Positions 8,027 to 16,559 of a DNA stretch of 64,000 nt are shown piece by piece. Numbering within the stretch: the first letter of the stretch is position 1; each line of letters begins with the position of its first letter. The notes beneath the pieces are model-generated. The model searched no databases. It saw only the letters and a program-made list of their open reading frames with translations, and was not told the origin of the DNA. Both the position numbers and the translations under genes were made by a program. Source of the stretch: Vibrio sp. S9_S30 (GTDB lineage: Bacteria > Pseudomonadota > Gammaproteobacteria > Enterobacterales > Vibrionaceae); assembly GCF_014694455.1 (NCBI RefSeq), contig NZ_JAAUWT010000016.1, positions 81,129-145,128 on the forward strand, given 5' to 3'.

Positions 8027-9279
8027 TCCTTTTCGACTATTTTGTTTGTGAGCAGGGGATAGGCTGACAGCACTATTTGCAACAGTTGTTCTTGGGGTTG
8101 CAGCAACGGCGCAGTGACAGGCAAGCCAAATTCAGAGGAATAGACACTCATGGCAGTAAGAACCTCATCTAAAGACATTCCTTCGTGATTCAGTGTTAAT
8201 CCTATCACCGAGGTATGTGAAAAGGTCTCAATAAGATGGATTTCAGACGCAATCGAAGGCATTGGCATGTTAGTAAAATCAACACGATACAGACGTTTAG
8301 GGGCATGTTGTAAAATAACGCCTGTTGGACAAGAGCCCCGCAATATAAAGGAGCTAGTAGAAAAGGCAGGATGACTCAACGCGCCTTGCCCTTCAATTAT
8401 GATGATATCGGGCTTTTCGACTTCGTATGCTTTCACAATAACGGCTTCTAATTCGCCAGCACAAAATTGAGAAGGGACAGCATCTAGTGCAACGCAGTAA
8501 GGAGCACCTTGCATAATACCGGTTTGACCCGTTGCAATCATGACAACGTTAAGCCCTTTTTTTCTCAACCCATTGGTGAGTATTGTGGCGGTTGTTCGTT
8601 TTCCTGACGCACAATCGGTGCCCATCACCGCAATTCTTGGGCACTTAACATTGTGTATGTCGCCACTGAATGTTCGCAGTTCTTCTTTATTTTTGGGCTT
8701 CCGAATATCTAGGATATGGACGTTGTGCTTTATACTGGCTTCAAGAAAAATAGGGTCATCACAGAGAAATTCATGCAAGCCATTAACGATGCTCATGTTG
8801 AGTGACATTGCTTTTAGAATCATTGCCTTTTCTGAATCAGAGAGTAAACCACTTGATGGGGCGATTCCGAAAATAAAATAGTCGGGAGTGGTTTTCGCGT
8901 GAATCAAGGCATCTTCAATGGTGGCGACAATCGGAATGGCGTTTGCTTCCCCATCCAGCACCACACCAGAGTCAAGCCCCGCATTTTCACTATCTAAAAC
9001 CGATAAGATACGGTAGTTGTTGGAGTGTCTTACCAGCCCGTTAGCCGTTTTGCCATCTACCTTTCCGAAGTTCCCTTCACAATAAATTATTGCGGTAGGT
9101 AAAACGGAATGGACGTTATGACAAAGTGGATCCCCTGTTTCGAGGGCATCAGTTTTTGGAGGCGCTGTTTCAGAAGACGCCGTTTCGAGAGGTATCGAAG
9201 CACGTTGTACTTCTGTTTCATTGAAGAGAGAACGGGTTAAGTGAAAAATGTTGCTTAATTTCTTAGTTGAAATAGACAT
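8023..9279 (-). CDS. DUF1611 P-loop protein, DgcN-like (D-glutamate N-acetyltransferase family)
   Basis: A 418-residue DUF1611-family protein. After a variable, low-complexity N-terminus rich in Thr/Glu/Ala (ETASSETAPPKTDALETG), there is a Rossmann-like domain (residues about 65-200). It is followed by a P-loop domain with the Walker A-like motif GTDCASGKRTTA near residue 220, and the strand IIIIEGQGALSHPAFS. The family includes DgcN, reported to act with DgcA in marine bacterial D-glutamate breakdown. Here the partner is instead a racemase-family enzyme, so the pathway is probably a variant of D-amino-acid metabolism (inference). The N-terminal extension of about 60 residues is unusual. It is first in the operon; a leader hairpin lies at 9354-9373. 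Confidence 0.82.
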   Translation of the reverse strand: MSISTKKLSNIFHLTRSLFNETEVQRASIPLETASSETAPPKTDALETGDPLCHNVHSVLPTAIIYCEGNFGKVDGKTANGLVRHSNNYRILSVLDSENAGLDSGVVLDGEANAIPIVATIEDALIHAKTTPDYFIFGIAPSSGLLSDSEKAMILKAMSLNMSIVNGLHEFLCDDPIFLEASIKHNVHILDIRKPKNKEELRTFSGDIHNVKCPRIAVMGTDCASGKRTTATILTNGLRKKGLNVVMIATGQTGIMQGAPYCVALDAVPSQFCAGELEAVIVKAYEVEKPDIIIIEGQGALSHPAFSTSSFILRGSCPTGVILQHAPKRLYRVDFTNMPMPSIASEIHLIETFSHTSVIGLTLNHEGMSLDEVLTAMSVYSSEFGLPVTAPLLQPQEQLLQIVLSAYPLLTNKIVEKE

Positions 9280-9353
9280 AATAAGAGCCTAGTGGATTAG
9301 GCTTAGGGGGCCGCTAAGAGATGCCGAAATGTGAGTTCGGAAAAGAAAAGAAG

Positions 9354-9373
9354 TCCCTACTAAGCGGTAGGGA
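9354..9373 (-). promoter_or_regulatory. Leader hairpin with U-rich tail upstream of the DUF1611 operon (possible attenuator)
   Basis: TCCCTAC (9354-9360) and GTAGGGA (9367-9373) form a 7-bp stem with a 6-base loop. On the minus strand it is followed by a pyrimidine/T-rich run. It sits about 75-95 bases upstream of the DUF1611 start, in a 278-base leader. It could be an attenuator or the end of an upstream transcript. Confidence 0.4.
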
Positions 9374-9535
9374 GAGTCAACAGACTAACATGCTTTGCTT
9401 GGTGACGTTAGGTATTTGTCAGTCATCACAACTCTGGATAACAAAACACCGTTCTAGCCGTTGGGTCTGACAAGCTTTGCACGCAGGCCAATGCCTTTCA
9501 TATGATTAAGCTTTATGAACTCCGATCTTATCTTT

Positions 9536-9569
9536 ACGCATTAAACAAAAATACGCATTAAACAAAAAT
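9536..9569. repeat. 17-bp perfect tandem duplication at the end of the Lrp gene
   Basis: ACGCATTAAACAAAAAT occurs twice head to tail (9536-9552, 9553-9569). The second copy contains the stop codon of the minus-strand Lrp-family gene. The duplication therefore lengthens only the 3' region. Confidence 0.85.
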
Positions 9570-10013
9570 GGGGAGAGGGCTTTTGTTGATCACTTGCCGG
9601 ACTGAAAGGTGGGTATGAATGTCCTTGACGCTGGTGATTCGATGCAGCTTTTTTGTGAATGCCTCATAGCCTGCCAAATTGGGGCTAACGACTTCTAGAA
9701 GGTAGTCGTAACCCCCCGATACAATATGGGCATTCACCACTTCTTCCATATTTGCCAATGCTTGCTCAAACTTTTCTATGGAATCAGCTTGGTGGTTGTT
9801 TAAGCTGACTTCGACAAAAAAACTCATCGCTATGCCTACTTTCTCGCGACTTAAGTTGGCTTGGTAATCTTCTATATAGCCTTCATCTTCTAGTCTTTTT
9901 AGTCGCCTAGCGCATGGGGATGGGGAAAGCCCAACCCGTTCAGATAAATCCGCAGTAGATAAGCGACCTTCTTTTTGAAGGACTGAAAGTATGTGGCGAT
10001 CGATTCTATCCAT
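9558..10013 (-). CDS. Lrp/AsnC-family transcriptional regulator
   Basis: A 151-residue regulator with the standard Lrp/AsnC layout. An N-terminal winged helix-turn-helix (MDRIDRHILSVLQKEGRLSTADLSERVGLSPSPCARRL, residues 1-40) is followed by a RAM/ligand-binding domain (residues about 65-145) carrying the HIVSGGYDYLLEV core, where amino acids usually bind. Members form dimers to octamers and respond to amino acids. It is transcribed away from an EamA exporter gene 149 bp away, the common layout in which such a regulator controls a neighbouring amino-acid exporter. That link is inference. A 17-bp tandem duplication overlaps its stop. Confidence 0.93.
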   Translation of the reverse strand: MDRIDRHILSVLQKEGRLSTADLSERVGLSPSPCARRLKRLEDEGYIEDYQANLSREKVGIAMSFFVEVSLNNHQADSIEKFEQALANMEEVVNAHIVSGGYDYLLEVVSPNLAGYEAFTKKLHRITSVKDIHTHLSVRQVINKSPLPIFV

Positions 10014-10162
10014 GGTTCCTCTGCCGTTTTTTGTTATAAATTGGCTGTATTTTGACGAATTCCACTAACAATAGCATGAAAAGGTATTGTAATCGCCGAA
10101 TAAATGCGAGCGATTTGATGAATAATGCTTCTGTTCCTTATATGTGCTCAGGATTATTGTTT

Positions 10163-11092
10163 ATGGAAAAAACGGTTTACGCTCAATCTAGCGAAGTTAA
10201 CCTATTCCCAGTCTCGCCAATGGCGAAGGGGTACGTGGTGATTACGTTCGTCTTGATGATTTGGACGGGCTTTGCACTTTCCATTCGATCGATAGGTGCG
10301 TCTCCCTTGGCGACGGCCGATGTTGCGTTGCTGCGATTTTTGGTTCCTGTGATTCTTTTGCTTCCTTTTACCCACCGTTATCTCCATGAAATTCGAGGTG
10401 CCAAAGCGCTAGATGTGTTGTTGATTCTGCTTGGTGGCGTTCCGTTCTTCTTTGTTGCGTCACATGGGGCGAGTTTGGTTCCGGCTGCTTATGTCGGAAC
10501 CGTACTGGCTGGCACGCCACCATTTTTTGTGGCGGTTTTAGGTTGGCTTTTCTATCAACATACCTCTTTGTCGGGTCGCGTGAGTGCCAAACGTATTGCA
10601 GCTCTAATGATGATTGTGATGGGCGTTGTCACGATGATTGTTGGGCAACTTGATAGGGTGTCTGGTGAGTTTTTGCAAGGCGTGGCGGTTTTACTGAGTG
10701 CAAGCCTGATATGGGCGATATACACCATCCGTTTGAAACGGTCTGGGCTAAGCCCCATCGCAGTGACCATTATGCTCTCGTGGTGCTCGCTGGCGATAAC
10801 GTTAGCCCTGATACTGAGTGGCTCAGTCACAAGCCATTTAGGGGCATTTGCGTTTCAAGACGCGTTGCCATTTATTTTAATACAAGGCTTTTGTGTTGGG
10901 CTTTTGTCCACGGTTGGCTATAGCTACGCGGTTAGGCAATTGGGCTCGGCACAGTCATCCACCATTGGTTCGTTATCACCTGGGCTGACCGCACTTGTGG
11001 CGGTGCCAGTATTCGGTGAGTCGCTGACCATTGCGATTGTTGGTGGCATTTGCCTGACGGTAGCAGGGGTTATTTTGTCTAACCGTGTTTAA
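10163..11092 (+). CDS. EamA-family (DMT superfamily) transporter
   Basis: A 309-residue inner-membrane protein with ten predicted hydrophobic helices arranged as two EamA repeats. Repeat 1 begins AKGYVVITFVLMIWTGFALSI. Repeat 2 begins LQGVAVLLSASLIWAIYTIRLK and ends with the family-typical SSTIGSLSPGLTALVAVPVFGESL. Members export amino acids and other metabolites. I place the start at the ATG at 10163, preceded by AGGA; an upstream ATG at 10052 would add 37 polar residues unlike the family. It diverges from an Lrp-type regulator, its probable controller. The substrate is unknown. Confidence 0.85.
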   Translation: MEKTVYAQSSEVNLFPVSPMAKGYVVITFVLMIWTGFALSIRSIGASPLATADVALLRFLVPVILLLPFTHRYLHEIRGAKALDVLLILLGGVPFFFVASHGASLVPAAYVGTVLAGTPPFFVAVLGWLFYQHTSLSGRVSAKRIAALMMIVMGVVTMIVGQLDRVSGEFLQGVAVLLSASLIWAIYTIRLKRSGLSPIAVTIMLSWCSLAITLALILSGSVTSHLGAFAFQDALPFILIQGFCVGLLSTVGYSYAVRQLGSAQSSTIGSLSPGLTALVAVPVFGESLTIAIVGGICLTVAGVILSNRV

Positions 11093-11185
11093 GGTGGCTT
11101 AACCGAACCCCAGTGATTATCTTGCGTAAATGCCACGGGTGTTGGTGCAAGCGGACATTATTCGCTAACCGCTTATCCCATCGGG

Positions 11186-11929
11186 CTATTTAAAAATGCG
11201 CACCAGTTCAGCAATGGCTTGTCGGTCGGTCACTGGTATTTGGTAATCATCAATATCTGACGATCCCATTTTGCTTTGCGGTGCGGTGTACGACATTTTC
11301 GTTGGGCGCGTTGTTTTGCCAGACAAATGCAGCGCACGCACTTTGGTTTTCGTCACCAGCTCTTTGGCGTTGCTGGCGTTCACACCTGCTCCGGCCATAA
11401 TGGAGATACGGGTTCCAGCCTGCTGAACAAGGGCCGCTAACGTATTTATGCCGAATGGTGCGGTGGTGGCATGACCAGAAGTTAAAACGCGTTCACAGCC
11501 AAGAGCAATAATGTCTTCTAACCCCTTTTTTGCGTTATTGCACTGATCGAAAGCACGATGAAAAGTGACGCCAAGCTTTAACTTTCGAGCGTAATCACAC
11601 AGCTTTCTTGCGTGCTGCATATGAATGTGTCCCGTACACGTTAATACGCCAAGCACCACCCCATTTAACTTTGCTTGCTTGGCGCATTTGATGTCAAACA
11701 TCATGCTTTCGATTTCTTCATCATTATAAAAAAAGTCCCCCTGACGAGGGCGAATCATCGCGTAGACAGGAATGGTCGATATTTTACGGACTTGCTGCAT
11801 TAAGCCGTAGCTTGGGGTTAATCCACCTAATGCTAACGCGGAGCAAAGTTCAATTCGGGTTGCACCACCCGCAATGGCGCTATAAAGAGACTCAATATTT
11901 TCGATGGACGCTTCTATTTCTATACCCAT
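11186..11929 (-). CDS. cutC: CutC-family protein (copper homeostasis-related)
   Basis: A 247-residue TIM-barrel protein of the CutC family. Signature segments are present: EASIENIESLYSAIAGGATRIELCSALALGGLTPS at the start, the MIRPRQGDFFYNDEEIESM motif (residues about 58-76), GVVLGVLT, VTFHRAFDQC and RVLTSGH. CutC has been tied to copper tolerance, though its biochemical role is not settled. It lies 60 bp downstream of a SIS-domain gene on the same strand and is probably co-transcribed with it. That pairing suggests a carbohydrate-linked role rather than copper alone; this is inference. Confidence 0.93.
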   Translation of the reverse strand: MGIEIEASIENIESLYSAIAGGATRIELCSALALGGLTPSYGLMQQVRKISTIPVYAMIRPRQGDFFYNDEEIESMMFDIKCAKQAKLNGVVLGVLTCTGHIHMQHARKLCDYARKLKLGVTFHRAFDQCNNAKKGLEDIIALGCERVLTSGHATTAPFGINTLAALVQQAGTRISIMAGAGVNASNAKELVTKTKVRALHLSGKTTRPTKMSYTAPQSKMGSSDIDDYQIPVTDRQAIAELVRIFK

Positions 11930-11989
11930 TTAAATGTTCCTCGGTTTATTGCTCTATTGGCTTGCTCAGTTGGGTTGTTATTTAATGAA

Positions 11990-12706
11990 TCACATGGACT
12001 TTAATCGAGAACCAAAGTGCTGATACACATTGTCATTATCGAAACCATCCACATTCTGACTAGAGAATATGAGTGGGGTAACCCCTTGTTCTAGTGCTGC
12101 TTTTTGTGCTTCAACGACAAGCGTGTTCATAATCAGCATGCCTGCGATGCTAGAAAATGCCCCTGTCACTTTTCCATTAATGGTGCACAGCCCATCACCT
12201 GGAGGCACTTGGTTATCAATCACGACATCCGCGATGTCCATCAACTTCAGACCAGAGTCATGGCGGCTGTCGTAGTGAGAGGACTGCTCTACCGAGGTGA
12301 TGGCGATGACAACATGGCCTTTGGATTTCGCGATTTGCGCAAATTCTACTGGCAAAGCATTTCGCCCTGAATTGGAAATAATCATAACGACATCGTTTGG
12401 GGAGATGGTGTGATCGTTCCAAATCACTTCAGCCAGCCCCGGCAACTTTTCCATAGCGGAGCCTCTGCGCGCGCCATCGTTTGTTAGCAATACCGAGTCT
12501 AAAACCGCGTTAATGTTGCCAAGCCCACCTGCTCGAATGAAGCCCTCTAAACCAATCATGTGTGAATGACCCGTCCCCAAGATTTGTATCATGTTGTCGT
12601 TCACAATGGCTTGAGCGAACAAGTCCGTCGCTTGAGATAACGCCTCTTGGTTCGATTCGATAACAGAAGTCAATTTTGGTAGTAAGCAATGAACGTATTC
12701 AGACAT
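11990..12706 (-). CDS. SIS-domain sugar-phosphate-binding protein
   Basis: A 238-residue cytoplasmic protein with one SIS (sugar isomerase) domain. It resembles the UPF0309/phosphosugar group: an ILGTGHSHMIGLEGFIRAGG loop near residue 43, then DVVMIISNSGRNALPVEFA near residue 103, the phosphosugar-binding serine segment. The C-terminal half contains PPGDGLCTINGKVTG and a hydrophobic helix. Such proteins bind or isomerise amino-sugar phosphates; the exact reaction is not readable. It is the first gene of the SIS-cutC pair, and its promoter region carries an AraC-type direct repeat (12761-12797). Confidence 0.85.
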   Translation of the reverse strand: MSEYVHCLLPKLTSVIESNQEALSQATDLFAQAIVNDNMIQILGTGHSHMIGLEGFIRAGGLGNINAVLDSVLLTNDGARRGSAMEKLPGLAEVIWNDHTISPNDVVMIISNSGRNALPVEFAQIAKSKGHVVIAITSVEQSSHYDSRHDSGLKLMDIADVVIDNQVPPGDGLCTINGKVTGAFSSIAGMLIMNTLVVEAQKAALEQGVTPLIFSSQNVDGFDNDNVYQHFGSRLKSM

Positions 12707-12760
12707 AATGTCATGCCTCCTTAGCTTTACTGGCTTTACTACCGTATCACCTCAAAACAG

Positions 12761-12797
12761 CATTATTGATACTATTCTAACCATTACTGATACTTAT
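12761..12797. promoter_or_regulatory. AraC-type direct-repeat operator between the SIS gene and the AraC regulator
   Basis: CATTATTGATACTATT (from 12761) and CATTACTGATACTTAT (from 12782) match at 14 of 16 positions or so and lie 21 bp apart, two helical turns. This is the geometry of paired AraC-family half-sites. The site lies between a SIS gene (minus) and an AraC regulator (plus). Confidence 0.5.
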
Positions 12798-12875
12798 CTT
12801 GATCAATGTCTATTGTGTGTGTTATCACTGCAAAATGCATGAAAGCGTATGAGGTGGGTAGGGAGACGAGCCAGC

Positions 12876-13733
12876 ATGAAAGCAACGATGCAAAAAGTCC
12901 CTCAACGGGTCGGTTGGTCTTGGCGCTATAAGAAATTTGAAGAGGTGACGAAGCCAGAATATTGGCATGCCCATCAGGAGTTTGAACTCGTTTTACACAG
13001 AAACTTTCAGGGGAAATCGAGAGTTGGGCATTTTGAAGGTGAGATAGAGCACAACGAACTGTTATTGATTGGACCGGGTATTGCACACAGCTTTGAATCG
13101 ATAAATTCTAATGAACAAAACCCGTGTGAAACTCACGTTATCTGGTTTCGAGAAGAATGGATTGCCAAACTGATGTACAGCTGCGTCGAACTTAGGCAGT
13201 TAGGACCAGTGATTAAGAGTGCCAGCAAGGGGGTTCGGTTTTCCACGGACACCGCTGAAAAGGTTTTTCAGCGTCTCGATAATTTTAATCACCTTTCGCC
13301 TATCGGGCAGCTCGCCGTATTGGTGCAGATACTGGGGGAGTTGTGCGCCGATCAATCCCATACCACGTTGCTTTCGTATTTGTCTGAAGGGGAAAAAGAA
13401 AAAACGAACGCCAACTACAGTAAAATTGAGCAAGTGTGCAAATACATCGACAATCATTACGCATCAGATATTACACTCAAAAACCTTGCAGACTACATGT
13501 ACGTAAGTGAAAACACCATTCACCGTTGGTTTATTCAACATTTTAATGAAAGTTATACTTCTTACTTGATGAAACTCCGGTTAAATCATGCCTGCCAACT
13601 GCTCACCACCACATCGCTGCCAATTGGCCTAATAGCAGAAAAGGTTGGTTATACCAATCGATCCAACTTCAACCGATTGTTTAAGAAATACAAAAGCGTC
13701 GCGCCTACTCAATATCGGAAAAAGTTTAAGTAG
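12876..13733 (+). CDS. AraC-family transcriptional regulator with cupin domain
   Basis: A 285-residue regulator. The N-terminal half (residues about 20-90) is a cupin-type effector domain, with HAHQEFELVLHRNFQGKSRVG and the HNELLLIGPGIAHSF metal/ligand-like strand. The C-terminal 100 residues hold two AraC helix-turn-helices: the first around SDITLKNLADYMYVSENTIHRWF, the second around PIGLIAEKVGYTNRSNFNRLFKKYKSVAPTQYRK. The start at 12876 follows AGGGAGA; an ATG at 12849 is also possible. It diverges from the SIS-cutC pair, and a 21-bp-spaced direct repeat sits between them. It therefore probably controls that pair in response to a sugar. Confidence 0.88.
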   Translation: MKATMQKVPQRVGWSWRYKKFEEVTKPEYWHAHQEFELVLHRNFQGKSRVGHFEGEIEHNELLLIGPGIAHSFESINSNEQNPCETHVIWFREEWIAKLMYSCVELRQLGPVIKSASKGVRFSTDTAEKVFQRLDNFNHLSPIGQLAVLVQILGELCADQSHTTLLSYLSEGEKEKTNANYSKIEQVCKYIDNHYASDITLKNLADYMYVSENTIHRWFIQHFNESYTSYLMKLRLNHACQLLTTTSLPIGLIAEKVGYTNRSNFNRLFKKYKSVAPTQYRKKFK

Positions 13734-13753
13734 TGTACTCAAGCTGCCATTGT

Positions 13754-13797
13754 CCAGAGGACGTCTTACCTGGCTTAATAGCTTGAGGTTCCTCTGG
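13754..13797. repeat. Spaced inverted repeat after the AraC gene
   Basis: CCAGAGGA (13754-13761) and TCCTCTGG (13790-13797) are perfect complements separated by 28 bases, just past the AraC-regulator stop. No T-run follows, so a terminator is uncertain. Confidence 0.3.
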
Positions 13798-13936
13798 TAT
13801 ACCCAAACACCTGATATTCAGAAACACGTATTACAACAGAGCTAACCGTCGATACGACTGGTATTTTAGCCTTTACGGTAACATTATCCGATCATCACCG
13901 ACATGGTTTGGTACGGTATTAATTCAACACTCTTAA

Positions 13937-14119
13937 TTTAATGGTGTTTGCGTATATACGAACAACATAGCCGCAGTGATTGTTTCATTGTCACCAGTGT
14001 TAACGGCACTCGTCGCTGTACTGGCTTTAATGAGGGGCAGGTTCGCGATGGTATTTAAAGTAGGCTTGAATGTGTTGGGTGTCGTGCTGAGTGTATTGAT
14101 GTTGAATCGAAATTCATGA
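13937..14119 (+). pseudogene. Truncated EamA-type transporter, C-terminal remnant
   Basis: An open stretch of 60 codons starts just after an in-frame TAA (13934) and ends at TGA (14117). It reads as the last two helices of an EamA/DMT exporter: NNIAAVIVSLSPVLTALVAV, then GLNVLGVVLSVLMLNR. There is no start codon or ribosome site, and no matching upstream part was found. It is a leftover of a deleted or decayed transporter gene, distinct from the intact EamA gene at 10163-11092. The rest of the 13734-14183 gap shows no gene. Confidence 0.7.
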
Positions 14120-14144
14120 TCGAATTCGTCACGGTTGAAATAAT

Positions 14145-14166
14145 AAGAGCCGTGGTTGCGGCTCTT
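14145..14166 (-). terminator. Intrinsic terminator of the M32 carboxypeptidase gene
   Basis: AAGAGCCG (14145-14152) pairs with CGGCTCTT (14159-14166), followed on the minus strand by TATTATTTC. It lies 18 bases past the carboxypeptidase stop. Confidence 0.8.
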
Positions 14167-14183
14167 AGCATATTGGTGAGAAC

Positions 14184-15665
14184 TTACAGGTAACGCCCTT
14201 CCAAATGCGCTTTGAAGTGATCGGCATTGAGCACTTCGCCTGTGGCGCGTGTCACTAGGTCATCGGTAGTGTGTAAGCAAGCTTGGCTCCATACCTTTTG
14301 TTCTAACCAAGTGAAGATTGGCGATAAATCTTGGCTAGCAATAACGCCTTCTACATCGACACTTTGTTTCATGCTTGCCATCATTTGAGCGGCGTACATG
14401 GCACCTAATGTGTAACTTGGGAAGTAGCCAAAAGCACCATCTGTCCAGTGAATGTCTTGCATACAACCATTGGTGAAATTGCCGCGAGTATCCAAACCCA
14501 GATACGCTTGCATTTTTTCTGCCCAAAGCTCTGGTACGTCGGTGTGTTTGATTTTGCCATTCATCAAATCACGTTCGATTTCGTAGCGAAGAATCACGTG
14601 AGCAGGGTAGGTCAGTTCATCGGCATCCACACGAATAAACCCTTTTTCAACACGAGTGTACAGTTTGTGGAAATTCTCTGCTGAGAAAGCAGGATCGTTG
14701 CTGCGTTGGAATTGCTGGCGCGCTTTGTCTGCCAAAATTTGAATGAATGGCGTGCTGCGACCAATCTGCATTTCAAAAAAGAGAGATTGTGACTCGTGGA
14801 TTCCCATTGATCGAGCTTCGCCAACAGGTAAACCTGCGAACAGTTTCGGTAAGCCTTGCTCGTAGCGTGCGTGACCCGTTTCGTGCACGGTGCCCATCAT
14901 AGATTGGATAAAGTCGTTCTCATCATAACGAGTGGTGAGGCGAACATCCGTTGGTACACCGCCACAAAATGGGTGGGTACTTTCATCTAGGCGGCCGTGG
15001 TTAAAGTCAAATTGCAGAAGCTTCATGACATCCAGCCCAAGTGCTTTTTGGTCTGCCGCACTGAATGTGCCAGTTGGCATGATGATGTCTTCTTTAGCTT
15101 GCTTGTCAATGACTTGGTTGATCAAGTCTGGAAGCCAAGTTTTTACGTTGCTGAATACGGACTCCAGTGAATCAGTGGATACACCGGGTTCGTAGAGATC
15201 CAACATGGCATCGTAAGGTGTTTTCCCTGTCGCTTCAGCGCGGATCTGCGCTTCTTCTTGGGAAAGTTTAACCACTTCAGCCCAGTTTTTTTCAAAGCCG
15301 TTCCAGTCGTTTTCGCCACGTTGGGTACGCCATGCGTGTTCACATTTTGAACCTGCTAATGATTTGGCTTCTACCAGTTCTTCAGGTAAGACGGTTTCTT
15401 GCTGCCAAACGCGCTTCATTTCAGCTAGGCTGGCTGTTTCGTCCGCAGATAAGGATTCAGATTCTGCTTTATCAAACCACTCAGCTAATTCTGGCTTATT
15501 GGAAAGCTGATGCAGGTGTACCGAAAGCTCGGCTAGTGCTTCAGAGCGTGCTTCACTGCCACCAGCGGGCATAACGGCTGCTGCGTCCCAGCCACAGATT
15601 GCCTCTAGGTGCTCAAAGCGAGAAATTTTTTTATTGTGTTTTACCAACTTATCGTAGTAACTCAT
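14184..15665 (-). CDS. M32-family (Taq) metallocarboxypeptidase
   Basis: A 493-residue cytoplasmic zinc carboxypeptidase of family M32, a mostly helical enzyme that removes C-terminal residues from peptides. The zinc motif HETGH is seen near residue 260 in the family context GTVHETGHARYEQGLP. Other signatures are GEARSMGIHESQSLFFE, the RVDADELTYPAHVILRYEIERD stretch (residues about 345-366), and the DIHWTDGAFGYFPSYTLGAMYAAQ block near the C-terminus. Length agrees with the family. It appears monocistronic, with its own terminator. Confidence 0.95.
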   Translation of the reverse strand: MSYYDKLVKHNKKISRFEHLEAICGWDAAAVMPAGGSEARSEALAELSVHLHQLSNKPELAEWFDKAESESLSADETASLAEMKRVWQQETVLPEELVEAKSLAGSKCEHAWRTQRGENDWNGFEKNWAEVVKLSQEEAQIRAEATGKTPYDAMLDLYEPGVSTDSLESVFSNVKTWLPDLINQVIDKQAKEDIIMPTGTFSAADQKALGLDVMKLLQFDFNHGRLDESTHPFCGGVPTDVRLTTRYDENDFIQSMMGTVHETGHARYEQGLPKLFAGLPVGEARSMGIHESQSLFFEMQIGRSTPFIQILADKARQQFQRSNDPAFSAENFHKLYTRVEKGFIRVDADELTYPAHVILRYEIERDLMNGKIKHTDVPELWAEKMQAYLGLDTRGNFTNGCMQDIHWTDGAFGYFPSYTLGAMYAAQMMASMKQSVDVEGVIASQDLSPIFTWLEQKVWSQACLHTTDDLVTRATGEVLNADHFKAHLEGRYL

Positions 15666-15850
15666 GGTAGTCCTTGTTGCATGGGGTCATATCATTGTTG
15701 CAGCCAACTATAGCAAGGCTTTTGCCTCAAATCATGCGGCGGAATGGTAAATAATCATTGTCCTGTGAGCTGAGCCTAAACATTCAAAACTTGGGACTGA
15801 GCATGATTTGCGGTATAAATTCAACTCGATTGAATTGTTATGGGTATGTG

Positions 15851-16483
15851 ATGCACATTCTGAACTTTGAAGCCTTTTTGATTGCGATTACGATTCTTAC
15901 ACTAACTCCTGGTCTAGATACCGCCGTTGTTGTCAGAAATACCAGCCGAGCCGGTACTCAGCATGGTCTATTAACCAGTTTCGGAATTTGTTGTGGCTTG
16001 TTTGTTCATGCGACATTTTCTGCTATTGGCATTTCCGCGATCTTATTGCAATCGGCTGAGTGGTTTATGGCATTAAAGCTTGTTGGGGCAGGGTATCTTA
16101 TTTGGTTAGGCATCGGTTCTATTCGGCATTTGTTTCAAGTTCGCACTTCCTTACCCAATGAAATAGAAAGCGCATCGGGTATCACAAGTTTGGTGGCATT
16201 GCGCGAAGGCTTTTTTTCAAATGTGCTTAACCCAAAAACAGCCGTCTTTTACTTGGCGTTTTTACCACAATTTATTGATCCTCAAGACAGTGCGGTGACG
16301 CAATCCATGTTTATGGCTGGGATCCATTTTGTTATTGCCATGGTTTGGCAGGGCGGTTTAGTCCTTATGGTTAATAAAGCGAAAGAACTATTGAGTAGCG
16401 ACACATTCCTAAAAGCAGTAGAAGGTGCAACGGGAGTGGTATTGATCGGGTTAGGCGTTAAGTTGCTTTTTACGGAGAATTAA
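15851..16483 (+). CDS. LysE/RhtB-family exporter
   Basis: A 210-residue inner-membrane protein of the LysE/RhtB family, which exports amino acids or homoserine lactones. The N-terminal signature AFLIAITILTLTPGLDTAVVVRN is clear (TPGxD motif), followed by GLLTSFGICCGLFVHATFSAIGI and the conserved EGFFSNVLNPKTAVFYLAFLPQF segment near residue 125. Six hydrophobic segments can be seen. I chose ATG 15851 because it gives the standard family N-terminus; 31 residues upstream in the same frame do not look like family sequence, and the ribosome site is weak either way. The substrate is unknown. A 17-bp tandem-repeat array begins about 75 bp downstream. Confidence 0.87.
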   Translation: MHILNFEAFLIAITILTLTPGLDTAVVVRNTSRAGTQHGLLTSFGICCGLFVHATFSAIGISAILLQSAEWFMALKLVGAGYLIWLGIGSIRHLFQVRTSLPNEIESASGITSLVALREGFFSNVLNPKTAVFYLAFLPQFIDPQDSAVTQSMFMAGIHFVIAMVWQGGLVLMVNKAKELLSSDTFLKAVEGATGVVLIGLGVKLLFTEN

Positions 16484-16559
16484 TGTTCCCATTGAATGTA
16501 AACATCATTCTTCTTCCTATCTACAACCTTATATAAATAAGGATATAATAGACATCTAT

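Noticed and set aside
8540..8881. 113-codon frame antisense to the DUF1611 gene
   Set aside because: It is a shadow frame; the P-loop gene on the other strand is well supported.
12784..13086. 100-codon frame on the minus strand over the AraC regulator start
   Set aside because: It is antisense to a clear AraC gene and lacks a start context.
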